A stretch of DNA of 64,000 nt, from positions 186,001 through 250,000 of the forward strand of contig VKHL01000010.1 in NCBI GenBank assembly GCA_015146655.1, given 5' to 3'. The DNA is from Ochromonas danica. Taxonomy: Eukaryota > Sar > Chrysophyceae > Chromulinales > Chromulinaceae. Position 1 is the stretch's first letter; the number at the start of each line of letters is the position of its first letter. The notes below the pieces were generated by a model. That model searched no databases. It was not told the DNA's origin and saw only the letters and a list, made by a program, of their open reading frames with translations. The translations under genes and the position numbers were made by a program. Shown in pieces: positions 32,633-45,500 of this stretch.

Positions 32633-34396
32633 ATGCCATCATCAATTCCTATTGTTATTGATGGTTCCTATGGATCTCTTGTCATAGGAGAATGTAAACG
32701 ATTAACCAATCTTATTCGTCCCATTTCAGATCGTTATTATGGTCCTATGAATAAAGCCTCTGCGGATAATACACTCTTTCCATTTGTCTTACTCTTAGGT
32801 AATCATTCTTCTGGAAAGAGTAGTTTTATTAACTATTTGTTGGGTAGAAAAGTACAAACTACAGGAGTGGCTCCAACAGATGATAATTTCACCATTATTG
32901 GACCTGGTGAAGAAGATCTTGATCGTAATGGACCTGCTTTAGTTGGTGATCCTGATCTTGGATTTAGTGAATTAAAAGGATATGGTAATACTTTGATTAA
33001 TCATACCCAATTGAAAGTTCGTGCTAATACTGCAGTCAAAGATTTCATGATTGTGGATTCACCGGGTATGATTGATAGTCCTGCTTCCAAAGGCAATAAT
33101 ACTCTAATTCCACCAAGTATGGATCGTGGATATAATTTTGATGCTGTTTGTAGATGGTATGCTGAACGTGCAGATGTTATTTTGTTATTCTTTGATCCAG
33201 ATAAACCTGGCACCACCGGAGAGACTCTCTCAATCTTAACCAACTCTTTAGTTGGTTTTGATCATAAGTTGTATATTATTCTCAATAAAGCGGATCAGTT
33301 TTGCAAGATACATGACTTTGCAAGAGCTTATGGATCACTTTGTTGGAATCTCTCTAAAGTTATTCCTCGTAAAGATCTGCCTCGTATTCATACCATGTGC
33401 TTACCTACGATAGCACAGACAACACCTTCTTCCGATTTAAATAATAGCAAGGAGAAGACTTTCTTTGATCAGGCCATGTTGGATTTGGAAGAAGCAAGGT
33501 AGGATTGATTACTTGCATCTTTTGTTTGTGATTTAATTGAATTGGGTTGTTTATTATGTAGAGGGGAAGTATTGAGAGAAGTGTTCAATGCTCCTAGAAG
33601 ACGTGTGGACAATGAAATGTCTCGCCTCTTTGAAAATGTGAGCGCTCTTGTGGTTCATTGTGGTATTGTGGACCAAGTTGTCAGCCTGTACAGTAGCCGT
33701 CTTTGGCGCAGTCGTCTCATAACCTCTGCCACGACTCTAGTATCTGCAGGTTTGACTATTGGAGCTACTTATCTCCAGAACATACTGCATAAGAATGGTG
33801 ATGTCGGGAAAAAACTTGTTGATTCTTCATCCTCGGTTGGGGCTCGCTTATTAGAAGGTTTGGGTGAGAACGCGTTAGTGGTGTCCACAGCTGCTATTGG
33901 TATAACCGCAACTGCTATTACCACTTGGTGGCAAAATCGTCGTGTTCAGCAACTTTTAGAATCATTCTCAAGTCGGAAAGCCTATGAACAGATCTTTGAA
34001 AGTATCTATGCAAAAGAAATTATGGCACAAGACGAATTTATCATCTCTGTTGGGTCGATGGTGCTGGACCGATTGCCAGTTAATGTATCCCCTGAGATCA
34101 TTCCAACTTTGCGACATGTACAAAAAGCAGATCGCTTAGCTCTGGAACGCATTCTTCAAGAGGATTTGGCCAATCTTCGCCGCCGCGCTTCTCCCAATTT
34201 TCCTCAAATTACGCCAGTACTCGATCTTTCTACTCCCCCTTCCGATGAACCAACGAGTCCTGAGAGCATCGCCAGTGCACAAAAAGGTAGTTCTGCCCCT
34301 GGAAGTCCAATCTCTCCCTTCCGAAGCGAAAGCATGAGTGGCAAACTGACTCCAACGCCAAGAGAATCTCATCAAGAGGAGCTTTCGTCTGTGTAA
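32633..34396 (+). CDS. EHD/sarcalumenin-like dynamin-family GTPase with C-terminal hydrophobic segments
   Basis: Two exons (32633-33498 and 33562-34396) give 566 residues. The G domain has P-loop GNHSSGKSS (56-64), a switch region TDDNFTIIG, DSPG (142-145) and NKAD (218-221). RGYNFDAVCRWYAERADVIL matches the EHD/sarcalumenin branch of dynamin-like proteins. These remodel membranes by oligomerising on them. No EH domain follows. Instead two hydrophobic stretches (about 341-363 and 393-411) could be membrane hairpins, followed by a helical region and a Ser/Pro-rich tail (about 510-566). EHD proteins bind ATP rather than GTP despite the fold; which nucleotide this one uses is not shown by the sequence. 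Confidence 0.75.
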
Positions 34397-34537
34397 GAGA
34401 TCCAAAAATGTGTTCTCCAAAATTCTATTATCTTAGTTACTCTCTGTTGATTGTTTTTCGCTGTTGGTCAAAACATGTTACTTCAATCTAACACAACAAA
34501 GATTTAACTTCAAGTGTAACATGTATACAATAAAAAT

Positions 34538-35410
34538 TTAGTGCTTTGGTGCAGCCCATACGATATGAGTAACATATGGAATAGCGTAATGCCCACTTAA
34601 TCGAGCAGACGCCAAGTCCTGGTGATTATCCAAGATATCATCCATAGCATTGCGAGCCGCGGCTTTGAAGTCTTCATCGCGCTCTACGATGACACTTGTG
34701 GACATAATTCGGCTCATAACCATTTCGCGATCTCCTTCTTGATTTGTATCATGATACCATTCGGAAAGGTTAGGGAATAGTTGGCGACCCTCTTCGGAAG
34801 CGAAACAGTTGCGCCATCTTCGATTTTGTTGACGAGGAGTATCACCATAAGCAGGGGTAAGAATAGTATCGTCAATTTTACGCAACCATTGTAGGCGATA
34901 ATCATAAGTGTTCCAGATTAAGATGAGATGACCAGTGGGTTTCAGGACGCGATGGACTTCTTTGAGAGTGGCCACGGAGTCCATCCAGTGAAATGCTTGG
35001 GCAACAATAACAGCATCAACCGAGTGAGAATCAGCTGGAATCGAGTCACCTAGACCAAAGACGGCGCGAACATTTGGGATGCTCTTGGCTTGTAGAGTGG
35101 CGCGAAAGCCATCACTTGGCTCGGTGGCGAGATATGAACCGACGGGTAAAGACCTTTGCTCATCCACATATTGAGTAAAACACCCGGTGAACTTACCAGT
35201 GCCTGCCCCAAGTTCGACCAGATTGGCACGGAAAGGAGGGGACTTGCCTCCCCCGATGATAGAAGAGATCTGTTCCAGTGATTCTCTGCTATATTCAGGC
35301 CTTCCCTTTTCATACAAGCTTGCACTAGCAGCAGAGAATCCTTTTTCAGCACTTGAATGAACACTTCGAATTCGTAATGAAATACTTGATGGACGTAAAC
35401 CTCGTAACAT
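34538..35410 (-). CDS. class I SAM-dependent methyltransferase (Methyltransf_11 type)
   Basis: One exon of 290 codons. Motif I is VELGAGTGKFTGCF (about 66-79), the acidic strand end is ATEPSDGF, and motif IV/post-I includes VDAVIVAQAFHWMD and LKPTGHLILIWNTYD. These are typical of the Methyltransf_11/UbiE-like small-molecule methyltransferases, close to yeast Crg1/Tmt1-like enzymes; the substrate is unknown. The first 20 residues are basic and rich in Ser and Leu without acids (MLRGLRPSSISLRIRSVHSS), fitting a mitochondrial presequence. It converges on the EHD-like gene with about 140 bp between stops. Confidence 0.75.
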   Translation of the reverse strand: MLRGLRPSSISLRIRSVHSSAEKGFSAASASLYEKGRPEYSRESLEQISSIIGGGKSPPFRANLVELGAGTGKFTGCFTQYVDEQRSLPVGSYLATEPSDGFRATLQAKSIPNVRAVFGLGDSIPADSHSVDAVIVAQAFHWMDSVATLKEVHRVLKPTGHLILIWNTYDYRLQWLRKIDDTILTPAYGDTPRQQNRRWRNCFASEEGRQLFPNLSEWYHDTNQEGDREMVMSRIMSTSVIVERDEDFKAAARNAMDDILDNHQDLASARLSGHYAIPYVTHIVWAAPKH

Positions 35411-35848
35411 TATCTTATGATTTCTTCTGAGAGAGAGGGAGTTAGAAAGTGATTAGAATGAGCGAAGGGCTCTCACAATCAATTGTGATGAGAGATGGCC
35501 AGACAGCAGAGACGACACAACATCAACTTCCCAACGCCCCAACCTCAATCTTTGGAGTTAAATCTCAACAAATATCAGTTTGATAATTCCTGGAAATTCC
35601 CCACACACAAGTTCTTTGGAGTTCCCGGGTTCCCACCACACAACACGCCTTTTCGTTTTTCGGAATTTCGCGTGATCGTGGTTCGTTTGGAAGGGCTCAT
35701 TGGAGTTAAGGTTAGTCGGTTAGAGTTGGTTAGTTATTGATGGAGTCAAGGCTGACCGGTTATAAGTTTTAGGATTAGGGTTAGAGTTAGTCAGTATGAA
35801 AGTTCTGATTTAATATCATTATAGAGGATTATGATAAATGTGCTTATG
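35411..35848. other. intergenic region with telomere-like TTAG-rich tract
   Basis: The space between the methyltransferase start and the end of the large helical-repeat gene. An 81-codon open frame on the plus strand shows no protein-like composition and is not called. The last third is rich in TTAG-containing words (see the separate repeat entry). Confidence 0.5.
35708..35790. repeat. short degenerate interstitial telomere-like repeat
   Basis: 35769-35790 reads TTAGGA-TTAGGG-TTAGAG-TTAG in register, and 35708-35735 holds further GGTTAG words. TTAGGG is the telomere repeat of stramenopiles and many other eukaryotes. The tract is short and impure, so chance in an AT-rich genome cannot be excluded. 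Confidence 0.5.
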
Positions 35849-38800
35849 TTAGACAATTGCACAATAGGATGATGAAGAGTTCTCGTCTACTAAATCACTC
35901 TTTTCTTCCACATCTCCTTCTTTGAGCACATCAGCAAACTTAACTCGATTTCCATTCTTATCGTGTTTGGAATGGTGAGGTGAAGAAGAAGCCATAACTG
36001 AGGCAGCATTTGACTTGACCTTCAGCTGATGTGACCTCCGTCTCACTCGACTGGCAGCACTCTGAAACTTATTAATAACTTGAGGAGCCAATGGTTTCTT
36101 TCCAACGATATTACTACCGAGCTCCAACTCTTCCCCTGTATGTGTAAAGATTGAGGCAGCAGCAGGCATCATGTCTTGATTGTTGTTGTGGTTGCTAGTA
36201 AAGAACAGTTGCTGTAGACTGGTTAGAGTAGATTGTTGATCTTGCTGTGGAGGAGTTGTCCAACGATGCTGTTTATTGAGTACACCAGCTTCTTCATCTA
36301 CAGCGTGTTCATAAGCTTTATCTTTGCCATCAACTCTTCTTCTAGTCTGATGATGAACTTCTTCTTCGCCGCTCTCATTCATTTCATCCAGATCATCAGC
36401 ATCTTGTACACGACGATTTCCTTTGAATAATCCTTTCAGAAGAAGATTCCAATTTAGATCATAGAGGGGATTGTTCTCAATCTGCTGTGACAACTTCTTG
36501 AGATGCGTTGTGCCTGCTTGAGCATAAGACAATAATTGTTGATCTAGAAGTTGGCCATAGCTTTCCAACTCCTCTACATCTTCTTCATTCTGTTCCATAT
36601 ACTTCACAATGATAACGAGTGTCTCCACAACAGATTTCATCTAAACATACCAAAGACAAGGCAATTCATGAAATTGTTTGCAGACAATAAGAACAATAAT
36701 GAATAGTGTGTAGTTACCAATTGGAACTCATCAGAATGTCTTCGTACAAGAATAGCTAATGCTCGATCAACCACTTCTTTTGCTTCATTTAGCTTACCCT
36801 GTTAATCACCATTATCACCATTATCATCATCATTATCATATTATGACAAGTCAATAAGTATCAAAAGACAAGACTTACCATGGCCAATAAGACTAAACCA
36901 GTATTCTGCAATAGATGTACCATTTCCAATGTTTCATATCTACCATTTGAATAAAGTTCTTTACAATAGAGATTAACATCTGATATCTTCATCATAATAG
37001 ATTCTTCATTATCAATCTCCAAAGAAGGAGTTATTGGTAGATGATGATCATATTTGATCAATAATAGTTGATAGATAAGACGATAGAATATCAAAGACTC
37101 AATCCATTCTTCATGGAAATAAAAGATATTAGCAAAGGAAGATAGAATTTTAATGAGATTATTGATATTAGCTTTAGTAAGTGTGACTTCATTGAGATGA
37201 CTTAACAATACTTCATCAATGTTTAGCACTTTCTCACCATTTTTCACTTTTGCACTAGATGATGACTCTTCATCATCACCTGCTGCAGCTGCTGTTGCTG
37301 CTGGAAACATCTCCTCTATCGTCTCTGGTAGTGGAGGAGTTTCATCAAATTGAAAGCTTGCAGTTCCCCATGTTGATGATAAGATCTCCATGGCATGAGA
37401 AGAAGTGGAAGGAGGATCTTTTAGAAATAAGAAGAGAAATCGTTGTAATGCAAACTGAGCATAACTCTGTGCTTCGTCAAGTTGTTTCGTTGTGATCAAG
37501 ATCTGACATTTACAGACCAAGCAGTCTAACATCTCTTCATAATAATGACGTAAGATGGAGTCACTATGGACAGAGGCTAATGGATGATTATCAAATTTAT
37601 TGCCAGCAGTTGCAGTAGCAGGTGGGTGAGAAGGAGAGCCTGTCAGATCAAAAGACGGTGAAGCAAGACCAGCAGGAGAGGAATCCATGGGCAAATCGTC
37701 AAGATACAAGGTAGGCATGGTAGAAGGGGTTAATGTAGTAGTGTTTACTGTTGGTGTTCTACCAGCAGTGGCAGTGCTAGTAGTAGCGGTAGCACCAGGT
37801 GGCATCAGAGAAAGCTCTCTACTGATACTACCTATTGACTTGCTACGTGACAATGAAGCAGCCATAGCAGCTGTAGCATGCCAATAGCGTTGAATATGAT
37901 TCTTATAATCAGTCATTGCAAGAGAGTAGATAACTAAAGCTTCTTCATAGTCTCCATTAAGCATAAGTAAATTACCATAGTCTTTATAAATCATTGTTAT
38001 CTCATCTCGATCAAGGAAAGTTACTTCAGTACATAGTTTTAGGATATTATCATAATATTTCTTACAAATACCATAGAGTTGTTGTTGTTTATGAACCATA
38101 ATAATCAATTTAAAGATACGATAGATGAAAGGAGCTGATAGTTCAGGTTCAAATTCATAGTCATAGAGTCTACAAGCTGTAATATACGCTTGATTGACAG
38201 TATCATATAATGACTTGGGAATGAATAAGGTAGTTGAGTTAACAATGTTGTTCTTCTCAGCCATAGGGAAGACAGATGACCATGGTCCAGGGTTAGTATA
38301 ACTTAAAGTATATTTATGATTATTCCCTGTACATGCTACACCTTGTCGATAGAGTGAACTACCTAACATTACTAATACAGAAGCTAATGTTATTGAAACA
38401 TTATAATCTTCAATTTGTATTGATTGATTATAAGCACGATTTAATACAACAGAATCAATATTAACACGTTGTAATTGATAAGAATAAGCAACATTTAAAT
38501 AGATTTGTATACTTTCTTCATAATAACGACTTTGATCACAATATTGACCTAATAAAATTAAACAATCTTGTAAATAAAAGTAACAATGAATTAAATAAAT
38601 CATTTCACGATAGATCGCATAAATTGCATTCGCTTGTGATTGAAGATGTTTCTTCAGATTGTTGCCGCCGTTATTATTATTGTTCTGCGTGGTATTTTCA
38701 GGCCGATTTTCCGGGTTTTCGCCTTTTTCAGCACCATCTCTTGTTGTACTTGTCGTTGTTGTTGTTGTCATATCATCATAGAGATTGATACGATCTTTTA

Positions 38801-41800
38801 AATCAGTTAATACACTTTCACGATAATTAGAAATATCATGAACTATTTTGACAATATCATCTTTTGAAACATTATATCTATATTCAATAGCTAAATTCAT
38901 AAATAAAATCTTCAAAATCAATCCCAATAGAAAATGATGATTGGTTACACAAAATCTCTCATAGATAGTTAACCATTTCTCTACCTTATGCATAGCTTGC
39001 ATAACTTTCCTTTCATTATCATCATGTTGTACACTACTTGTTCTTCTTTGTTGTCGTTGATCTAGATGAAGATATAGCAAATGTAAATAAATGGCTAAAC
39101 CAAAAATTTGATGTGCTTTCATAGCATTAGGAAATTTCTCCTCTTTGATTAATGTCTTCATATAGAATGAGATATAACCATTTAACTCCTTTCCAAAGTC
39201 TTTTAATACTTGTAAACTCACTTTATCTTCCTCCTTTTCTTCAGACGATGATGAATAGGAGGAGGAAGAGGAAGGTAATTGTGATGGTGAGGTAGTTTGT
39301 AAAAAGGTTAAAAATGCCATCATTACACCATCTTGTAAATCTTCCATCATAACTTCAATCTCATTGTTATGAGAACCAACAGCAGCAGTAGCAATAGTAG
39401 ATTTCTTCATACTTCGTACTAACTTCATCATAGTTAAGAGATAGTTTAGATTAGCTTCCATATAAACTGGAATAGTTGCTGAAGGAGTTGTAGAGAGTGA
39501 TCGATGGAAAGAGTGTCTGTGTTTTGAAGAAGTCAGATGTGGGGATGGTAAGGCAATAAGCTCACCAAACAATGTCTCTTCATCTGCTGCCATCATTCCT
39601 CCTCCTCTATTACCACTACCTTCTTCTCCTTCCATAGACAATGGGATATCTTTCTGATGATATAATACATTATATTTATGAAGTGTAGGTTTCATTCTTA
39701 TTACAAGATGATGGAAGAAGATATAAAGATCTAATGTAGAAGAAGTAGTCGAAGAAATAGTATTTTGTAAAATATGAAGAAAAAACATTTGATGATGTAA
39801 TCGATAGAAAACATGTTGTTGATTGACTAGTAGTTGATAAAGTAAGATCTTACTCTGATAGGCAATAATATTATCATAGATGATATGATAGGTTGTCAGA
39901 GACTTCATCATAGACAAACACAGAGATCTCACACATGGCAGTAATACTTCGCATTGTTTTGTTATGCTTTCTACCACATCATCTGATGGTGGTGGTGACG
40001 TTAGTCGATGGGATATCAAAGACTCCATCTCTTGTATGAGAACACCTAACTTATCATATTGTTTCGCTGATAAGGAGATAATCTGATGATTACCAAAATA
40101 CTGAATTAGCATAGGTAGAAAGATCTGACATGCTTGAAACTTGATCAAAGTCAGTTGACCATACAGACGACAGTCCTCATCACTATTACTACTACTAGAA
40201 GACAGTTGATCACTATCATCATCATGTGTCTTCGGGTATAGTAATAATTGCATAAATTGCGTTACACGATCTAATAGACAATCTTGTATAACTCGATGAA
40301 TACTATCCATCATCTCAATAAGGTCATTAAAATGAGTACGTGTCATAAGATAATGAGAATGACAATAGAGATTATTGAGTATATCAGATAAGATATCTAA
40401 CATGGTATTCATGACCTGGAGTAACCTTAACGAATCCACTTTACTTGTATATTTCACCCACCAATCTGACCGAGATAACAGGATCTATACAGTCGTCATA
40501 CAGTAGTTTATACAGTCAATACGGTCAACCCAAAAAAAAGTAAATAGATCATAAATAAGTATTACAACACTTACCTTACTCACACCATAGGCCAGTAGTA
40601 GCTTCTCATAGATAGTATTGAATAAACACAGTTCTACAGGATTGGACAGTAACAACAAGCCCATATCAACGGTTAACTCGACGGAGGAAGTGTGTAACAT
40701 AGTATCATCTTCTAGAAGTCGGCGTTCATAATCACAAGCTAATTGAAAAAATAGTCGATTAGTCTCATCATTATGATCTCTCTCCCCTTGTAAATACGAT
40801 AGAATAGACTGTAGAAGAGGATTACCACAATGGGAATTACTCGATACATCCCCTACTTCCTTTGATGTATAGGAAGGATGACAGAGTATCAATGAAGTCA
40901 CACAGTGGGGAATGATCCAAGTGCCTTCATCCTTCGCCTCACCATCACCTTCATCACCACCATGCATAAGAGATTCGTTACTGCGGCGGGCTAGTAATCC
41001 CAAATTCAAACATAATTCAAGATCATTTTGATCTTCTAAGAACTTGGCCATAGTCACGGGAAGACCTTCACAAGCAATTTGAAGGACATGATCACCATTA
41101 ACTGACAATGAAGATGAAGATGATGAGTGTAGTGGATAAATTCTCTCATAGGCTTTAACAATGTTAATCAGCTTGACAAACACAGCCACCTTGCAGTGCT
41201 CACTTTCCAGCATAAGAGATAAATAAAGGAAAAGGATTATGAAATAATGATAGCCAACGACTTCCTTCAATGAAGAGGCGCCAACAATGGGTCGATCTTC
41301 TAGATCTTCTTTAATCTTCTCCAATAGATCTGAAGGTATATTAGACAACATCCAAGCTAGACCTGGTGCACTAACATCACCTGGTTTAGTTAATACTGAA
41401 CACTTGGCAGACTCTTCTTTGATAGAAGGATAATACAAGTAAGTCAACAAATCACTTCCACTACTACTAGGTTGACCACCAAAGAGATCTACCAAGACAT
41501 CCTCTATACTGTTTAACTCTGTCATAACAACATTTTGTACTGCATCAAGAGCTAAACTATCCAATTCAAGAATATCTTCTACTCGAACATAGTTTTCTAA
41601 GATATGTGGTTGTAAATCAACGACAAGATTACAAACCACTATAATTCCCATGGAGAAATCATCTTTCTGATGATATGGTAAATCTTCGAAAAGTAAATCA
41701 ATCGCTTGTTTAGAGAGATGGTCTAAGATTAAAAGATGTAGAGGATGTAAGAAAATATTCTCTTGTAATAAAATACATTTCCATAATTCAACTAATCCAT

Positions 41801-42221
41801 CAAAATCTTCAGGAAGAGGTAAACTAGTGAAATGTTGTAAAATTCTTTGTAGTAGAAGAGGTTTTTGAAAACATCCTCGTAGATCAATATATAGTATTGA
41901 TAGATTTTCTGGTAGTAGTAGAGCAGTGGTAGTAGTAGAGGTTGTGCGCTTGTCGTGTGGTTGTTGTTGTAGGACATTGTGATATTTGGAATATGCTTCA
42001 TTCCATGTAGTCGCATTGATAGCAGATGAGGATGAGGATGATGGTCTTTCCTTGGTTGAGTCTTGTTGTTGGTTTTGTGCTTGTTGAGTGACTTGTTGGA
42101 TAGATTCATGTAAACTTTGTGTTAAACCTGATTTCGGGGGATTGACAAGAAAAGAAAGTTTTTGATTTTGAATTGTTTCCTTTAAAAAGTGAGTCAATTG
42201 ATCTTTCTTTATTTCTTTCAT
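35849..42221 (-). CDS. large helical (TPR-like) repeat protein, family unknown
   Basis: Four exons (42221-40575, 40484-36879, 36798-36718, 36640-35849) join in phase 0 and give 2,041 residues. Most of the protein is alpha-helical with TPR-like units, for example YKDYGNLLMLNGDYEEALVI near residue 1390 and GKLNEAKEVVDRALAILVRR in the small third exon. The N-terminal ~500 residues have an alternating beta/helix pattern (SILYIDLRGCFQKPLLL; MGIIVVCNLVVD) that could be a degenerate NTPase-like fold, but no Walker motif is present. Disordered Ser/Thr/Asn inserts break the helices at several places, and the C terminus is disordered. I do not recognise the family. It is divergent from the virilizer gene over 349 bp. 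Confidence 0.65.
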
Positions 42222-42570
42222 TGTTTAATAATTTTATAATAATTTGTTTTAATTTCTTCTTTCAATTTAGAGATCACCAGATTTACTTTTGCTTTTGTTG
42301 TTGTGACTCTCAATGAAGAAGGAGCAAGAGAGAGAGAGAAGGTAAATTAAGTAATTCCGTTATTTCCTTATGAAATTACTGTAGAATTGGGCGTATTTTC
42401 CTACAGGACTTCCCCACGCAATTTAAGAATAGATAACCTAATGCTGTTGTGCTGGCGGTGGGTTGGCTTGTCTTGGTTGGGTCTTCTTGTGGTCAAGATT
42501 TGAATCCATTTCATTTGATCTCTTGATTCAGATTTTGAAGTCTTTCATTTGATGATTTCACTATTAAATC
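42222..42570. promoter_or_regulatory. shared divergent promoter region, helical-repeat gene and virilizer
   Basis: A 349-bp gap between two divergent start codons of very large genes. It holds a GA run (AGAGAGAGAGA near 42328-42340) and A/T-rich stretches next to both starts. No ORF or further repeat is seen. Confidence 0.4.
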
Positions 42571-45500
42571 ATGCTTAATCCTTCAATTCCTCCTCCTCCT
42601 TTACCCCCACCTCCTCTCCCACCATCATCATCATCAACATCTTCTTCTACCATGTTACCTTATCTCCCACCTGGTGGTCCACAAAAACAACCTATTTTTA
42701 TTGGACATTTAGTCAATCCACTTGAACATGATCCAAAACATCCTAAAATAATGAAAGAGAAAATTGTGGAAGAAATTCAATTTAAAGGGAAAATTCAATT
42801 CGAAGGCATGCATATTGTACCAAATCGTATCACACCCCCTGGATACCATTTTACTGGTCGTACTAGACCTGAATTACATATCCGACCTTTTAACTTACAA
42901 ATCTGGGGAAGAGTTTGGAACAATGATAATCATGAAAATGAAAATGAATTGTCATCTTCCTCATCATCATCTTCATCGCAATCATCCATTCAATTGTTAT
43001 TATCCATAACTATTAATGGTGGTGTACAATGGTTACCTTTCCCACATCCTGTGAATCAATGGAAAGTTGATTATTTGATGTTTAAAGGAGATTATGAAGA
43101 GTTATCTATTATTCTTCATGGAGAAATAGTGGAGGTGCAGCAGGAAGAAGAAGCGCTTCCACCTCCCCCTTATCCTGCCTATTTTGATAACCTTTACCTC
43201 ATAGCAGATGCTCTATATCCTTCTCCTCCTCCTGCCACTGCTGGTGGTAGTGGTGGGCAAAAGGACCACCATCATCATCATCACGGTCATTATGATTCAT
43301 CTTCTCGTATTTACAAACCAGTGAGAATTGAATTAACTTCTGTGATGGATATCTTACGAATGAATCGTGAGATGGAAGAGAATAAAAAGATGAAGAAGTT
43401 ACTACCAGAGATTTGTACTATCTGTGCAGATAGTTGGATTTGGTTATCCGAAGCAGCTCAACTAGTCGAAGAAGTATTCTCTCATACTCCTGAGGGTCTT
43501 CCTTATGCCTCTCTAGAAAACATGCATAAGGATATGCAATTTGTAGAGAAAATTAATTCTTTATTAGAATCTTGTTGGGAGGTAAGTAAGCAACCTTGCT
43601 GTCTGATTGAGCTGTTAGGTCAGCAATATGTGTGTGTAATGTGGATAATGTCTAATGATGGAAATGTGTTGTATTTGTGATATTATTAGACAACGAGGCA
43701 GTGTCTCTCAGAAGACTATCAAGCTGCTAATGTTTCGATTGATACAGAAATTGCTTCTATTTTATGCAATTCTGTACAAATCTTGGCAAGTAACTATTCA
43801 CGTCAAGTTCTTTCTCTTTCTCTTTTGGTACAAAATGGAAAAGAAGAAGTGTTAAGCTTGAAGGACTTGGGGAAAGAAGTCATAAACTATGGCTTGGAAA
43901 TAATAAAGTGTTATAGGTTGTTATTGGTAAGAACTAAACAACGTCTTCTTTCTCATTTGTTTTATTATTGGTTTTTACATTATTGTTGTTGTTTTGTGTT
44001 TGTTTCTCACTTTGTTGATACACTACTTACTGTACATAGGTCAATGAAATTACAACATCTGAGTTATTACAAGGTGGTGCCATATTACACCTCTTCTCCT
44101 TTCTCTATACTAACCCAAGGTTACCAAATCAATTACTACATGAACTCTTCCTAGCTCTCTATTATGCTTCTTCTTCTTATCCTATCTTCGAGCAATATTT
44201 CTATACTCCACTCTTTCCTCATATTAATCCCTATACACCTTATCAAGTGGTAGTCTATCTTCTAGCTAATCTCAAAGCAGAGCATCCATTATATATAGTG
44301 AGTAAAAGTTTATTAACTCTTTGTAGTTTTAATAACTTACTATATCAGTTAGTAGAACATCATCTACCTAATGCAAATGACCGTTTACGACGTATTTCCA
44401 ATACTGTAATTGAAAAATGTACGACAGGTGATGTGGTTAATATTAGTGCAGCTTATGAAGGTGAAGAACAAGATAATACTATGATGACTATGACTACTAC
44501 AACAACAACTGAGAAAGTGATAGGTGCAGACGAAAAGCATCTATTATTACTAGATGATTGTAAAGAAGTGTTATCTTTATTAAGTGAAATTAGTCAATTT
44601 TATGAAAAGTTATCATTAACATGGGATAATATAAAGAATAATCCTCTTCTTAAGACGATGAGTGAAGATAGTGATATCTATAATCGATTAGTGTTAATAC
44701 TCTGTCAAAGTCGATTTCTTGATATTGTCACTTATTCGTTTAAGTTAAGAAGTCTAGCTAAGGAGATGTATAGCTCTTTTCCTAGTAAGCTATCTCTTCC
44801 AGCTACATTACTTCCTGCTATTCGAAGATTTGAAATTGCTTTTTGTTATTTCTTTCAAAAAGTTGCTATAGTGAATAAATTGGATATTTTAGTAAATATA
44901 TGGAATAATGATCAAAATAATGAAAGAAAGATCTTGTCATCCTTATTTGATATCTTTCTAAACAAAGATGGAATAGAGGTTGATCTACCTAGTTGTTCCA
45001 TCTTTCAAACTGTTCGTTTGCTAGAAGTTCATACTATAAGAAGGAAGGATGATGGGTGCTTTTCCATGGATTCCATGGAAGAGATTCTACTCTATTTCTA
45101 CTGTAGTGGTTCCATTAACAATCTACTTTCTCGTATGATATTATTAATAAAGTTAATTATTGATCAAGCAACTCAAAGTGGTCATGGAATTGAAGATACA
45201 AAGATTATGAATGAATTTTTACAATGTCGATATAGTCTTTTGATACTATTAGGTCATGTAACAACATCTGACCTAGTATTGAATTTACTTCATTATTATA
45301 TCTATGATCTTGTTCTCTTATTCAATCAATCACTTCAACATATTTATACTACCATTGGTGATTCAGCTCCTATGCAAGTTGTCTGCTATTTCATAATTCT
45401 TCTAATACGACAATTAGTCAGTGTGCGTCTTCCATGGGATGGTATTAATAGTAGAGGATGTAGTAGTCATATGCGAGATAAGTTAGTAGATGCAGTATAC

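Noticed and set aside
35495-35740. Plus-strand frame of 81 codons between two minus-strand genes
   Set aside because: No recognisable composition, splice partners or homology; it overlaps the promoter space of the methyltransferase gene.
43655-44154. Two overlapping plus-strand frames in the virilizer gene
   Set aside because: They are out of frame readings across introns 1 and 2; the in-frame exons 43690-43926 and 44040 onward explain the sequence.
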